DNA from: Saccharopolyspora endophytica | GTDB taxonomy: Bacteria > Actinomycetota > Actinomycetes > Mycobacteriales > Pseudonocardiaceae | Length of the DNA stretch: 64,000 nt | Reading direction: 5' to 3' | Assembly: GCF_018070075.1 (NCBI RefSeq) | Contig: NZ_JAGPXE010000002.1 | Coordinates: forward strand, 372,001 to 436,000 | Part shown: positions 43,884-52,276 of the stretch, one piece after another | Position numbering within the stretch: the first letter of the stretch is position 1 | Layout: each line of letters begins with the position of its first letter | Made by a program: the position numbers and the translations under genes | Notes under the pieces: model-generated | The model's input: the letters and a program-made list of their open reading frames with translations, nothing else | Told to the model about the DNA's origin: nothing | Database searches by the model: none

Positions 43884-44672
43884 ATGAACTATCAGACCAT
43901 CGACCTGCTGGTCGACGACGGTCTCGCTGAGCTGGTGCTCAACGACGCCGAGCCTGGCAACCCGATGGGTGCGGTTTTCTGCCGAGAGTTTGGACAGGTA
44001 GCGAACGAGCTCGCAAAGCGCGGGGACGTCCGCGCCGTCCTTCTGCGGGCCGAAGGTCGCTTCTTCAGCGTAGGCGGAGACGTCAACCTGTTCTCGCGCG
44101 ACCTCGATGCCGCGCCGGCAGCGGTGCGCGACGGGACGTTCGGGCTGCACATGGGGCTGACCCGCCTACTCCGCATGGACGCACCCATCGTGGCGTGCGC
44201 ACACGCTTCCGCCGCGGGCGGTGCGGTTTCCTTGCTCTCCCACTGCGACGTTGTCTATGCCGCGCGCTCGGCACGTTTCACCGCGGCGTACGCGCAACTC
44301 GGGTTCACCTGCGACCTGGGAGCGACCGCCGGCTTCGCTTCCCGCATGGGGATCGCCCGCGCCCGCCGCTTCCTACTCCTGAGCGAATCCCTCGACGCGG
44401 ACGAGGCACTGGGTGCCGGTCTGGTCGACCACGTCGTGGCCGACCACGTCGTGGCGGAGCAGGCGCGCGCAACGGCCGTGGCGCTCGCGGCCGGACCGAC
44501 GCGTGCCTTCGGTGAGGTCCGCCGGCTCGTCGCTCGGTCGCTCGCGACACCGCTCGAGACCCAACTCGAGGACGAGGCGCAGTCCCTCGCCCGTGCTGCG
44601 GCCACCGCTGACGCGCGTGAAGGCATTTCGGCGTTCGCCGCACGGCGACAACCACGTTTCTCGGGATTTTGA
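43884..44672 (+). CDS. Crotonase-fold enoyl-CoA isomerase-like protein (PaaG-like)
   Basis: A 262-residue crotonase-family protein. The Glu pair of hydratases is absent (ASAAGGAVSLLSHCDV; FTAAYAQLGFTCDLGAT), while the Asp in GFTCDLGAT matches the catalytic Asp of PaaG-type isomerases. It may shift a double bond. ATG 43884 has AGGAGAG upstream. A 15-bp direct repeat (GACCACGTCGTGGCC/G, about 44427-44456) gives DHVVADHVVAE within the protein. Confidence 0.8.
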   Translation: MNYQTIDLLVDDGLAELVLNDAEPGNPMGAVFCREFGQVANELAKRGDVRAVLLRAEGRFFSVGGDVNLFSRDLDAAPAAVRDGTFGLHMGLTRLLRMDAPIVACAHASAAGGAVSLLSHCDVVYAARSARFTAAYAQLGFTCDLGATAGFASRMGIARARRFLLLSESLDADEALGAGLVDHVVADHVVAEQARATAVALAAGPTRAFGEVRRLVARSLATPLETQLEDEAQSLARAAATADAREGISAFAARRQPRFSGF

Positions 44673-44710
44673 CGCCTACATGCCGTCGCTATCCCACGAA
44701 AGGAGCCAAC

Positions 44711-46270
44711 ATGTGGCTTTACTCAGAAATCCGCACACTCGATGACATTCCACGTCACTACGCGAGGACCAACCCGGACCGTCCGGCGCTGATCGACGGC
44801 CGCGGACCGGTCTCCTGGTCGGATCTGGACCGACGGTCCAACCAGGTCGCGCAGCTCATGGTGAAGCTCGGCGTCGCACGCGGAGATCGGGTGGCCGTCC
44901 TGGGCAAGAACGGCCGTCAGAACTTCGAACTGCTCTTCGGAGTGAACAGGATTTCGGCGGCGCTGGTCCCCTTGAACTGGCGGCTCGCGCCTCCGGAACT
45001 GGTGGACATCATCGCAGACGCGCGCCCCGCTGTGCTGCTCGCGGACGCGGAGTATGCCGAGACAGCAGCAAGAGTGATCGAGACCAGCGGAGTGCCATGC
45101 CGCGTGATCGGTTACGACTCCACGCGGCCAGGCGTCAGCGAATTGGACGAACTCCTCGCAGCGGCTCCCGCGGTGGACCCCGCTACCGAAGTCAACCCGT
45201 GGCATACGGCAGTGCTGATGTACACCTCCGGCACCACCGGCAAGCCGAAGGGGGTGCAGCTCTCGCACCAGAACTACCTCTACCTCCGGCTCTGCGAGCA
45301 CCTCGAGCCCTCGTTCAGCTACACCTCCGACGACGTGATGCTCACCGTCGTGCCGTTGTTCCACGCCATGGGCGTCGGCCTCTCGTTGCAGGCGCTCTAC
45401 AACGGCGCCGCCGTCGCCGTGTACCCCATGCCGACCCCTGGCGAACTGCTCGAGCTGATCGCCCACGACCGGCCCACGATCCTGCCGCTGGTGCCCACGG
45501 TCATCCAGATGATGCTGAATCAGCCCGGAGCCGCCACCGTCGACCTCTCCTGCGTACGGGTCGTGGTCTACGCGGGCGCCGCGATGCCGCTTCCGCTGCT
45601 CCAGCGCGCCCTCACCGCAATGGACTGTGACTTCATCCAGTTCTACGGCGGCACCGAAACTTGCGCGGGTGTCACCTTCCTCCGACCGGAGCAACACCGC
45701 CAAGGCGTCAAACTCGAATCTTGCGGGAGCCCGCTTCCCCTGATCGAGATCAAGGTGGCGGACCCGAACGGTAAGGAGGTAGCTGACGGCGAAGTAGGTG
45801 AGTTCCTCATCCGGTCTCCCTCGCTGACCACCGGCTACTTCAACCAGCCCGAGCTCACCGCCGCTGCCTTCCCGGATGGCTGGTACCGGTCGGGCGACGC
45901 GGGTTACCGCGACGCTGACGGTTTCTTGTACCTGGTTGACAGGGTGAAGGACATGATCATCACCGGCGGTGAGAATGTGTATTCGACGGAGGTCGAAAAT
46001 GCCCTGGCTCGAATCGACGGGGTGCAGCAGTGTGCAGCGATCGGCGTTCCTGACGAAAAGTGGGGTGAGCGAGTCGTCGCCGTCGTGGTCCTCGCTCCCT
46101 CTGCAGCTTTAACAGAGGAAGACATCATCGCGCGCTGCCGCCAGTTCATCGCCGGTTACAAGCTACCGAAGGAGGTCAGGTTCGCAAACGCCCTCCCGAT
46201 GACCGCCACCGGCAAAGTCATGAAGAACAGGCTCCGGGAGCAGGTTCGGCAAGGAGGTACGCCGGCGTGA
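44711..46270 (+). CDS. Acyl-CoA synthetase (AMP-dependent)
   Basis: A 519-residue ANL-superfamily ligase: P-loop-like YTSGTTGKPKG (about 177-187), FYGGTETCAG, the GDAGYRDADGFLYLVDR hinge and the C-terminal catalytic Lys in PMTATGKVMK. It activates a carboxylic acid to its CoA thioester with ATP. ATG 44711 has AGGAG nine bases upstream. The first of three ligases in the cluster; its place inside the 40-47 kb run suggests it acts on the entry acid or a ring-cleavage product. Confidence 0.9.
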   Translation: MWLYSEIRTLDDIPRHYARTNPDRPALIDGRGPVSWSDLDRRSNQVAQLMVKLGVARGDRVAVLGKNGRQNFELLFGVNRISAALVPLNWRLAPPELVDIIADARPAVLLADAEYAETAARVIETSGVPCRVIGYDSTRPGVSELDELLAAAPAVDPATEVNPWHTAVLMYTSGTTGKPKGVQLSHQNYLYLRLCEHLEPSFSYTSDDVMLTVVPLFHAMGVGLSLQALYNGAAVAVYPMPTPGELLELIAHDRPTILPLVPTVIQMMLNQPGAATVDLSCVRVVVYAGAAMPLPLLQRALTAMDCDFIQFYGGTETCAGVTFLRPEQHRQGVKLESCGSPLPLIEIKVADPNGKEVADGEVGEFLIRSPSLTTGYFNQPELTAAAFPDGWYRSGDAGYRDADGFLYLVDRVKDMIITGGENVYSTEVENALARIDGVQQCAAIGVPDEKWGERVVAVVVLAPSAALTEEDIIARCRQFIAGYKLPKEVRFANALPMTATGKVMKNRLREQVRQGGTPA

Positions 46271-47070
46271 AATTCCCCGTCATCATGGGGCCACCGGAGG
46301 CCGCGTTCGAGGTTAGGGACGTCACCGTCGACCGGCGCGGGACCACTGCGCGCGCCAAAATGGTTATCCGGAGCTGGATGTGCGATGGCCGGGGGAAGCT
46401 GCGGCCGGGCAACCTTGGCGTACTCGTGGACAACGTCCTCGGTTACTCCATCATCGCCGGTGCGCCGCAAGGTCATTGGGCGGTCACTACTGAGATGTCG
46501 GTAGACGTCACGGGGTCGTTACCCACGGACGGCTGCGTGCTACACGGTGAGGCGGAACTGATCGGCCGAAACGCGACCGACGGCTATGCCGAGGCGCTCG
46601 TCATCGACTCCGCCGGCCAGGTCGTCGCCCGGGCACGGCAGTGGGGACACTTCATCCCCGGACTCCCGCAAGTGGGCCCGTGCACCCCTGCTGGTTCCGG
46701 ATTCGGTCCTCATCCAAGGCACCGCCCACCGGTGTTGCTCGAGCGGGAGTTGACGGACACCGACCGCGGACTCGTGGCGACCCTGGATGTCGAGTCCGGG
46801 GTCGCCAACCCGAACGGCAACTTGCACGGAGGCGTCGCGATGGCGTGGTCCGACGCAGCTGCGGCCGCCGCGCTGCAGAGGAACGGTGCGGCCTTTGCGA
46901 CGACGTCGGCGCACGTCGCCTATGTCCGTCCGACGCCGGCCGGAGCAAGCCTTCAGATGATTGCCACCGTATCCCACCTAGGCCGGTCCCTGGGACTGGT
47001 CCACATCGTGTTCAGTCTCCCAGGCGGGAAGCAATGCATGTTCGCGACGGTTTCTGCTCACGGCATTTGA
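46267..47070 (+). CDS. Double-hotdog acyl-CoA thioesterase-like protein (PaaI family)
   Basis: A 267-residue protein with two hotdog domains. The second contains NPNGNLHGGVAMAWSDAAAAAAL (about 185-205), the PaaI-type active-site motif HGG; the first has PGNLGVLVDNVLGY, a degenerate version. It starts at GTG 46267 overlapping the ligase stop by four bases. It would hydrolyse acyl-CoA thioesters, possibly to free CoA from dead-end products. Last gene of the run that starts at 40174. Confidence 0.82.
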   Translation: MKFPVIMGPPEAAFEVRDVTVDRRGTTARAKMVIRSWMCDGRGKLRPGNLGVLVDNVLGYSIIAGAPQGHWAVTTEMSVDVTGSLPTDGCVLHGEAELIGRNATDGYAEALVIDSAGQVVARARQWGHFIPGLPQVGPCTPAGSGFGPHPRHRPPVLLERELTDTDRGLVATLDVESGVANPNGNLHGGVAMAWSDAAAAAALQRNGAAFATTSAHVAYVRPTPAGASLQMIATVSHLGRSLGLVHIVFSLPGGKQCMFATVSAHGI

Positions 47071-47218
47071 CGACGAAATCGGCAATTGGTCAGGACCCAG
47101 GCGCTGCGAACAGCAGTGCAGTCTTGCCGACATCCCGTTCGGATGACCTAAACTGCACGACAGCCCCAACCGGCAAGAAGGTCTTCACAGTTGAGTGGCC
47201 GTGTGGACGTACTTTTGA

Positions 47219-47494
47219 TCACTGCCCGGGTAGCGGGGCGAGCAGCCATGATCCCGCTGTGATTATCGAGTTGATGGCAGCGCCGTATTTGTGGGTCAAG
47301 TGGCAGGTTTGGCCAGGTGCTCCCGCAGGCGTTGCGCAGTCGTGATCACTGGGGGAGATTCTGAGCTGGCTTGGCAGCTCGCGACCGGGTGGGAATTTCG
47401 TCGGCTGTTCGTCTGCTGCGAGGGAAGTAGCGCTCGCCCCGGCGAAAGCGGTCAGTGAGATCGCAGCCAGCAGAAGTCGCCGGAAGGCAAGCAT
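47219..47494 (-). CDS. Small secreted protein of unknown function
   Basis: A 91-residue product with a clear signal peptide (FRRLLLAAISLTAFAGASA then TSLAADEQ). The mature part is about 65 residues with two Cys (SDHDCATPAGAPGQTC) and no known domain. ATG 47494 has AAGGAG 8-9 nt upstream. It lies alone, opposite in direction to the catabolic operons on both sides. Confidence 0.65.
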   Translation of the reverse strand: MLAFRRLLLAAISLTAFAGASATSLAADEQPTKFPPGRELPSQLRISPSDHDCATPAGAPGQTCHLTHKYGAAINSIITAGSWLLAPLPGQ

Positions 47495-48222
47495 CGTTGA
47501 GGCTCCTTCCTGGCATGCCGGCGTCTGCCGTCTCAGCCACGGTCTTGCACGTTTCGCAGCAGGGGCTCTTCCCACCTAGAACAGTCTACTGACAATGGGA
47601 CTGTGTCTAACGTTGTGTAGAAAGTCAACCCTTGTGGGGAGTGCGTTCGGCCGGTTGCATGCAGCATTCCAGTGGTGCGCCAAGCGGTGGATGCCCAGGT
47701 GTCCGGGCTTTCCGGCACTTCGCGGTTCCCGTTGCGACCGCCTTGCGGTCGCCCCTCGGGTGGGCGCGTGCGTGACAGGCCGTCGGCTCCGTGCCGGAAC
47801 TCGATGCTGAGGGATGCCTGTCGAATCTCGTGGGCGCCCGGCCTTGCTCTTCTGTCATTTCGGTCCTACCTTTGGTACATAATACCAAACGATGTGATGG
47901 CGATCACGTATCGTAAGGGATTCTGCGAGGGAGGTGCGTTCACGTGCGCGGCTCGGTGCCTCCGTCGTAGCGGCCCGGAGTGCCCTGTAGTCGACATGCC
48001 GCCCAGCTGCGATCAAGGCCCGGTTCCGATCGTCGTCAGGGCGGAGTGAAGGCATCGCGATTCGGGGCTGCCGCGTCCCTGGTTGCCGCATGCCGGTTTC
48101 GTGCGGCACCTGACCAGGTACCTGCCGTGTGCGTGCGACTCGCCGACCAGGAGAGCGCGCTGGTGCGGTTTTGCCCTCCACGAGAAAAAGTCAGCCATGA
48201 GACCTTCGCCAGGAGTCAGGAC
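47495..48222. other. Intergenic region upstream of second catabolic operon
   Basis: About 730 bp without a supported gene. It includes the inverted repeat at 47871-47889 and a GGTC-like half-site beside it. A sequence with a fair ribosome binding site near 47930-47950 opens only an 8-codon frame (GTG 47953). Confidence 0.45.
47858..47889. promoter_or_regulatory. Inverted repeat TTTGGTA-cataa-TACCAAA and nearby GGTC-like site
   Basis: A perfect 7-bp inverted repeat with a 5-nt spacer at 47871-47889 overlaps an imperfect GGTCcTACC site (47861-47870) like the operators at 56674 and 60690. It lies about 340 bp upstream of the ligase gene at 48223, in the region expected to hold its promoter. A binding site for the same regulator is inferred. 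Confidence 0.5.
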
Positions 48223-49875
48223 ATGACCACAGTAGACAGAGTTCTTGCCGAGTCGTATTGGCCGGCGGACGAGGGCGAGTCCGTCCACGATGTCACCATT
48301 GGGGATCTCCTCCGGGAAGCTGCCGCAACAGTTCCTGATCGGACGGCGCTGGTGGACGCGGTCGCGGATCAGGCTTCCCGCAGGAGCTGGACCTATGCGG
48401 AGTTCCTCGCCGATGCGACACGGGCGGCGCAGGCTCTCTTGGCGCGCTTCTCGCCGGGGGACCGGGTGGCCATCTGGGCGCCCAACAGCGCGGACTGGAT
48501 CATCCTTCAGCAGGGGATCAGTCTTGCTGGGATGATCATGGTGGCGAGCAACCCGGCCTACCGGGCGCGCGAGCTCGAGTACGTGCTGCGGCAGTCGGGA
48601 GCTGTCGGCCTCTTCTACGCCGATTCCTACCGCGACGTTGAGCTGACGCCGATCGTGGAGGAGATTCGCCCCCGCCTGCCCGACCTCCGGGAGGCGATCC
48701 CGTTCTCCAGGTGGCAGGAGTTCCTGGGCAGCGGTGCCGACGTCGAGCTACCGCCCGTCGCTCCGACGGACCCGATTCAGGTCCAGTACACCTCCGGAAC
48801 CACGGGGTTCCCCAAAGGTGCTCGACTGCATCACAAGGGGCTCGCCAACGCGGCGCGGTTCGTCTCAGAGCGCGCCGGTATGGGTGACGGTGGCGTGAAC
48901 GTCAACTCGATGCCGATGTACCACATCGGCGGAGGTGCGGTGACCTCGTTGGGCACGTTGGCCAAGCGCGGCACGTTCGTCATCGTTCCGCAGTTCGACC
49001 CGGCTCTGATGCTGGAAACCTTCGAGACGTACCGGGGAACCCATTCCCTCCTCGTTCCCACGATGTTGATCGCCGTGCTCGACCACCCCGACCGCGAGAA
49101 GCGCGACCTGACGAGCCTGCAGACCATCATGAGCGGTGCGGCAACCGTCCCGGCGTCTCTCGTCCGCCGCGCGGCAGAGACCTTGGGATGTCGAACGACC
49201 ATCCTGTTCGGGCAGACCGAGATGCACGGGGTGATCGCGCAGACCCGGGTGACCGATTCGCCGGAAGACCAGTCGGAGACGGTCGGGCAGCCGCTGCCGC
49301 ACCTGGAGGTCAAGATCGCCGACGAGGTGACTGGCGAGGTCAAGTCCGTCGGTGAGGCAGGGGAGATCTGCTGCCGCGGCTACCAGAACATGATCGAGTA
49401 CCACGAGATGCCGGAGGAAACCGAGTCGACCATCGACTCGGACGGCTGGCTGCACATGGGTGACTGGGGCTGCATGGACGAGCGCGGCTTCATCAAGATC
49501 ACCGGGCGCCTCAAGGACATGATCATCCGTGGTGGCGTCAACATCTATCCGCGAGAGATCGAGGAGTTCCTGATCAGTCACCCCGCCGTTGCCGAGGTGG
49601 CGGTCGTCGGCGTTCCCGATGAGAAGTGGGGGGAGCAGCTGGCTGCCGTGGTCAGGCTCAACCCCGGTGCTGATAAGCCGACGGTGGAGGACATGCGTGC
49701 CTTCTGCCGTGCGGAGATGTCCGCGCACAAGACGCCGGCTTACTGGAGCTTCGTCGGGGAGCTCCCCATGACACCGACCGGCAAGGTCAAGAAGTACGTC
49801 CTGCGTGAACAGCTCTCCAGCGGAGAACTCGACACCGACACGCACCAGCCGGACAACGGCGAACAGGGCAAGTGA
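48223..49875 (+). CDS. Acyl-CoA synthetase (AMP-dependent)
   Basis: A 550-residue ANL ligase: YTSGTTGFPKG (about 188-198), LFGQTEMHG, HMGDWGCMDERGFIKITGR, and catalytic Lys in PMTPTGKVKK. ATG 48223 has AGGAG upstream; an 81-codon upstream extension of the frame has no homology. It is followed 9 bp later by an acyl-CoA dehydrogenase, a ligase-dehydrogenase order also seen for cyclohexanecarboxylate activation (AliA/AliB). Substrate not proven. Confidence 0.88.
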   Translation: MTTVDRVLAESYWPADEGESVHDVTIGDLLREAAATVPDRTALVDAVADQASRRSWTYAEFLADATRAAQALLARFSPGDRVAIWAPNSADWIILQQGISLAGMIMVASNPAYRARELEYVLRQSGAVGLFYADSYRDVELTPIVEEIRPRLPDLREAIPFSRWQEFLGSGADVELPPVAPTDPIQVQYTSGTTGFPKGARLHHKGLANAARFVSERAGMGDGGVNVNSMPMYHIGGGAVTSLGTLAKRGTFVIVPQFDPALMLETFETYRGTHSLLVPTMLIAVLDHPDREKRDLTSLQTIMSGAATVPASLVRRAAETLGCRTTILFGQTEMHGVIAQTRVTDSPEDQSETVGQPLPHLEVKIADEVTGEVKSVGEAGEICCRGYQNMIEYHEMPEETESTIDSDGWLHMGDWGCMDERGFIKITGRLKDMIIRGGVNIYPREIEEFLISHPAVAEVAVVGVPDEKWGEQLAAVVRLNPGADKPTVEDMRAFCRAEMSAHKTPAYWSFVGELPMTPTGKVKKYVLREQLSSGELDTDTHQPDNGEQGK

Positions 49876-49884
49876 GGTGTCTGA

Positions 49885-51045
49885 GTGGATTTCGGGCTCA
49901 CCGATGACCAGACTTCGGTGCGAGACGGCGTGCGGGACTTCGCGAACGCCGAGCTCGCGCCTGGGTACCTGGAGCGCGCTTCTCGAAGCGAATTCCCCTG
50001 GGAGATCCACCGGCGCGTCGCCGACCTAGGTGTCCTGGGTCTGCTCGCCGGTGCGGATCACAATCCGCTGGACACCGAGGACTTCGTGGCCGCAGGCCTG
50101 GCGGTGGAGGAGCTGGCCCACGCGGACGTCAACGTCGCCAACGCCGTCATTCCGGTGATGCTGGTGTCGAGCCTGATCGGCACGTTCGGCTCGGTGCGCG
50201 TGCGCGATGACCGGCTGGATTCGCTGGTCAAGGGCCAGGAATACGTGTCCTTCTGCTTGACCGAGCCGGACTCGGGCTCCGATGCCGGCGCCTTGCGGAC
50301 CACCGCTATCGCCGTGGACGGCGGCTATGTGATCAGTGGGCAGAAGGCCTCCGTCACCATGCTCGCTCACGCGAGCGCCTTGATCGTGACCGCGCAGACC
50401 TATCGCGACGGGGTTCGTGCCGGAGTCTCCGCGTTCTTCGTCGAGCTCGACAGGGCTGGCGTGACGACCTCCGGCATGACGGACACCGGGTGGAAGCCCA
50501 TGGGACGCGGTCTCGTGTACCTCGACGAGGTATGGGTGCCGGAGGACGCCCTCATCGGGGCGGAAGGAGCGGCCTTCCGAACCGTGCTCAACGGCTTCGA
50601 CTTCACCAGGCCGCTGCTCGCGTTGACCGGAATCGGTTGTGCGAGAGCGTGTCTGGAAGAGACTGCCGCCTACGTGCGCGAGCGGGAGGCGTTCGGATCG
50701 CCGCTGTCCCGGTTCGAAGGCGTCTCGTTCCCGCTCGCCGAGCACAGCACCACTCTGGAGGCCGCCCGTCTGCTCTGCTACTCGACGCTGTGGAAACGGG
50801 GCGTCGGCGTCCGGCACACGGCTGACGCCGCCATGACCAAGTGGTACGGCCCGAAGATGGCCGGAGCCGCGATCAAGGACTGCCTGCTGCTGCATGGAAA
50901 CTACGGGTATTCTGCGGAGTTTCCGTTCGAGCAGCGGGTGCGGGACGTGATGGCGCTGGAGATCGCCGACGGGACCGCGCAGATCCAGAAGATCATCATC
51001 GCCAGGGAGCTCTTCGGCGCGGACTTCATGCCCTACACCCGATGA
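49885..51045 (+). CDS. Acyl-CoA dehydrogenase (AliB-like)
   Basis: A 386-residue acyl-CoA dehydrogenase with CLTEPDSGSDAGA (about 130-142) and a C-terminal EIADGTAQIQKIIIAREL. The usual YEGT catalytic Glu is Asp (ADGT), as in cyclohexanecarboxyl-CoA-dehydrogenase-like members and the paralogues at 40174 and 55253. GTG 49885 is 9 bp after the ligase stop with GAGG upstream. It should oxidise the CoA ester made by that ligase. Confidence 0.88.
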   Translation: MDFGLTDDQTSVRDGVRDFANAELAPGYLERASRSEFPWEIHRRVADLGVLGLLAGADHNPLDTEDFVAAGLAVEELAHADVNVANAVIPVMLVSSLIGTFGSVRVRDDRLDSLVKGQEYVSFCLTEPDSGSDAGALRTTAIAVDGGYVISGQKASVTMLAHASALIVTAQTYRDGVRAGVSAFFVELDRAGVTTSGMTDTGWKPMGRGLVYLDEVWVPEDALIGAEGAAFRTVLNGFDFTRPLLALTGIGCARACLEETAAYVREREAFGSPLSRFEGVSFPLAEHSTTLEAARLLCYSTLWKRGVGVRHTADAAMTKWYGPKMAGAAIKDCLLLHGNYGYSAEFPFEQRVRDVMALEIADGTAQIQKIIIARELFGADFMPYTR

Positions 51046-51046
51046 G

Positions 51047-51088
51047 CGGCCTGAACGGTGCGGGCAGTCAGTCCGCACCGTTCGGCCG
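51047..51088. terminator. Bidirectional terminator
   Basis: GAACGGTGCGG - 9-nt loop - CCGCACCGTTC is a perfect 11-bp stem, extended by CGGCC/GGCCG with one bulged base. It lies between convergent genes, overlapping the end of the PaaX-like gene. Confidence 0.75.
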
Positions 51089-51922
51089 TGCTTCGCGGAG
51101 AATCTCCTCCCAGCGTTCCCACGCCCCAGCCAGCCACCGTTCGCGCCGGTTGCGGAACAGGTCCGAGGCCTCGTGCCCAACCCACTTCGGCAGCAGCTCT
51201 TCCGGCAGTTGTGGGTCCAGGCGCATGAACTGCTGGAGGTAGTTCCGCAGCTCGAGGTAGCTCAGCAGCACTTCGTCGCCGTCGGCCGGGCGGTGGTCGG
51301 CGTATCGGGCCAGCAGGGTTTGATAGGTGTTGGCCAGCTCGGCGAGGTTCCAGGCTCGCTGGACGATCTGCTCATCGCTGAGGCCGACGTCTTCGGTGTG
51401 CCCGACGAAGCTGATGGCGGTCTCGGTGAGGTTGAATTCCGCGATCAGGTCGCGGAGATCGCCTGCGGTGTCCACGTGCGGGGTGAGCCACACGCCCGGT
51501 GTCGGGTTTCCCATGCGCAGCCAGGCCAGGCCGCCGTAGAGGCGCTTGCGGGTGGTGCGCTCGCCCTGTGGCACTGACACCAGCAGGACCAGCCAGCGCC
51601 CGTCCCAGGGTTCGGACCGGTCGAGGAACTCCGTGGCCCGGTGCAGACCGTCTTCGATGATCTTCTTGCCGGACCGGGTCAGCCGCCAGCGCGCAGTCCG
51701 GCCGATGCGCTCCCGTTCGATCCACCCCGCATCCGCGGACCGCGAGATGGCTTGGCGAGCAGCGTGCCCCTCGACGCCGAGTCCGTTGAGAACCCGGACC
51801 AAGGCGGTGGTCCAGATCGCTTCATCGCGTGGGTAGGCGAACTCGCCCATCACCGTGAGCAACAGCGAGCGCGCGCTCGCTGTGGGCAGTGGCGATCCGC
51901 TTTCTGTATCACTCCCAGTCAC
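51068..51922 (-). CDS. PaaX-family transcriptional regulator
   Basis: A 284-residue protein: an N-terminal winged HTH (about residues 15-80: ARSLLLTVMGEF..., QAISRSADAGWIERERIG), the central domain with a GRWLVLLVSVPQGERTTRK strand, and the C-terminal domain typical of PaaX-like repressors. GTG 51922 is preferred, since the conserved LPTASARSLLLTV block follows directly. PaaX-type proteins respond to aryl- or acyl-CoA thioesters. It is divergent from the molybdenum hydroxylase genes at 52277 and convergent with the dehydrogenase at 49885; it probably represses the divergent genes. Confidence 0.85.
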   Translation of the reverse strand: MTGSDTESGSPLPTASARSLLLTVMGEFAYPRDEAIWTTALVRVLNGLGVEGHAARQAISRSADAGWIERERIGRTARWRLTRSGKKIIEDGLHRATEFLDRSEPWDGRWLVLLVSVPQGERTTRKRLYGGLAWLRMGNPTPGVWLTPHVDTAGDLRDLIAEFNLTETAISFVGHTEDVGLSDEQIVQRAWNLAELANTYQTLLARYADHRPADGDEVLLSYLELRNYLQQFMRLDPQLPEELLPKWVGHEASDLFRNRRERWLAGAWERWEEILREARPNGAD

Positions 51923-52276
51923 GGCCCTATTTTCCCCGTTGCTGATGAGCGAGGTCCAACCGGGACCGCCAGGCATGCCGAGGGCCCGTGCGGAAGCCCG
52001 GACCGAAAAGTTACACACAAAAGTTGACGGGGTTTCTTGATTTGTCATGGATCACGTTCTACCTTCATGTTTCGTGACCAAGCGCAGCCGAGGCCAGGCC
52101 CGAAAGCAGCCGCTCCGCATCGGGTAGCGCACCGCGTCGGCCACGTTCGCGCTGTCGCGCAAACGTGGCGCAGTGGTCGGTAGCGACATCATCAGTGCAG
52201 CTCTGCGGCTACCGCAGGTCGAAACGATCACCTGGCCGTGCGGCAGCCCGAGCGACCGAAAAATTGTGAGGTATCG
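51923..52276. promoter_or_regulatory. Divergent promoter region, PaaX-like regulator and molybdenum hydroxylase
   Basis: A 354-bp gap. Two copies of AAAAGTT lie 14 bp apart (about 52005-52025), next to TTGACG, a possible -35 box for the rightward operon. At 52141-52168 CCACGTT-c-GCGC-tgtc-GCGC-a-AACGTGG forms an almost perfect 28-nt hairpin. Either could be the binding site of the PaaX-like protein. Confidence 0.45.

Noticed and set aside
40174..47070. A phenylacetate (paa) degradation operon
   Set aside because: PaaX-, PaaG- and PaaI-like members are present, but the ring epoxidase genes paaABCDE and paaZ are absent, so the label is not supported.
47980..48222. Upstream start for the ligase at 48223
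   Set aside because: The 81 extra codons show no family similarity, and the ATG at 48223 has a ribosome binding site and the conserved N-terminus.
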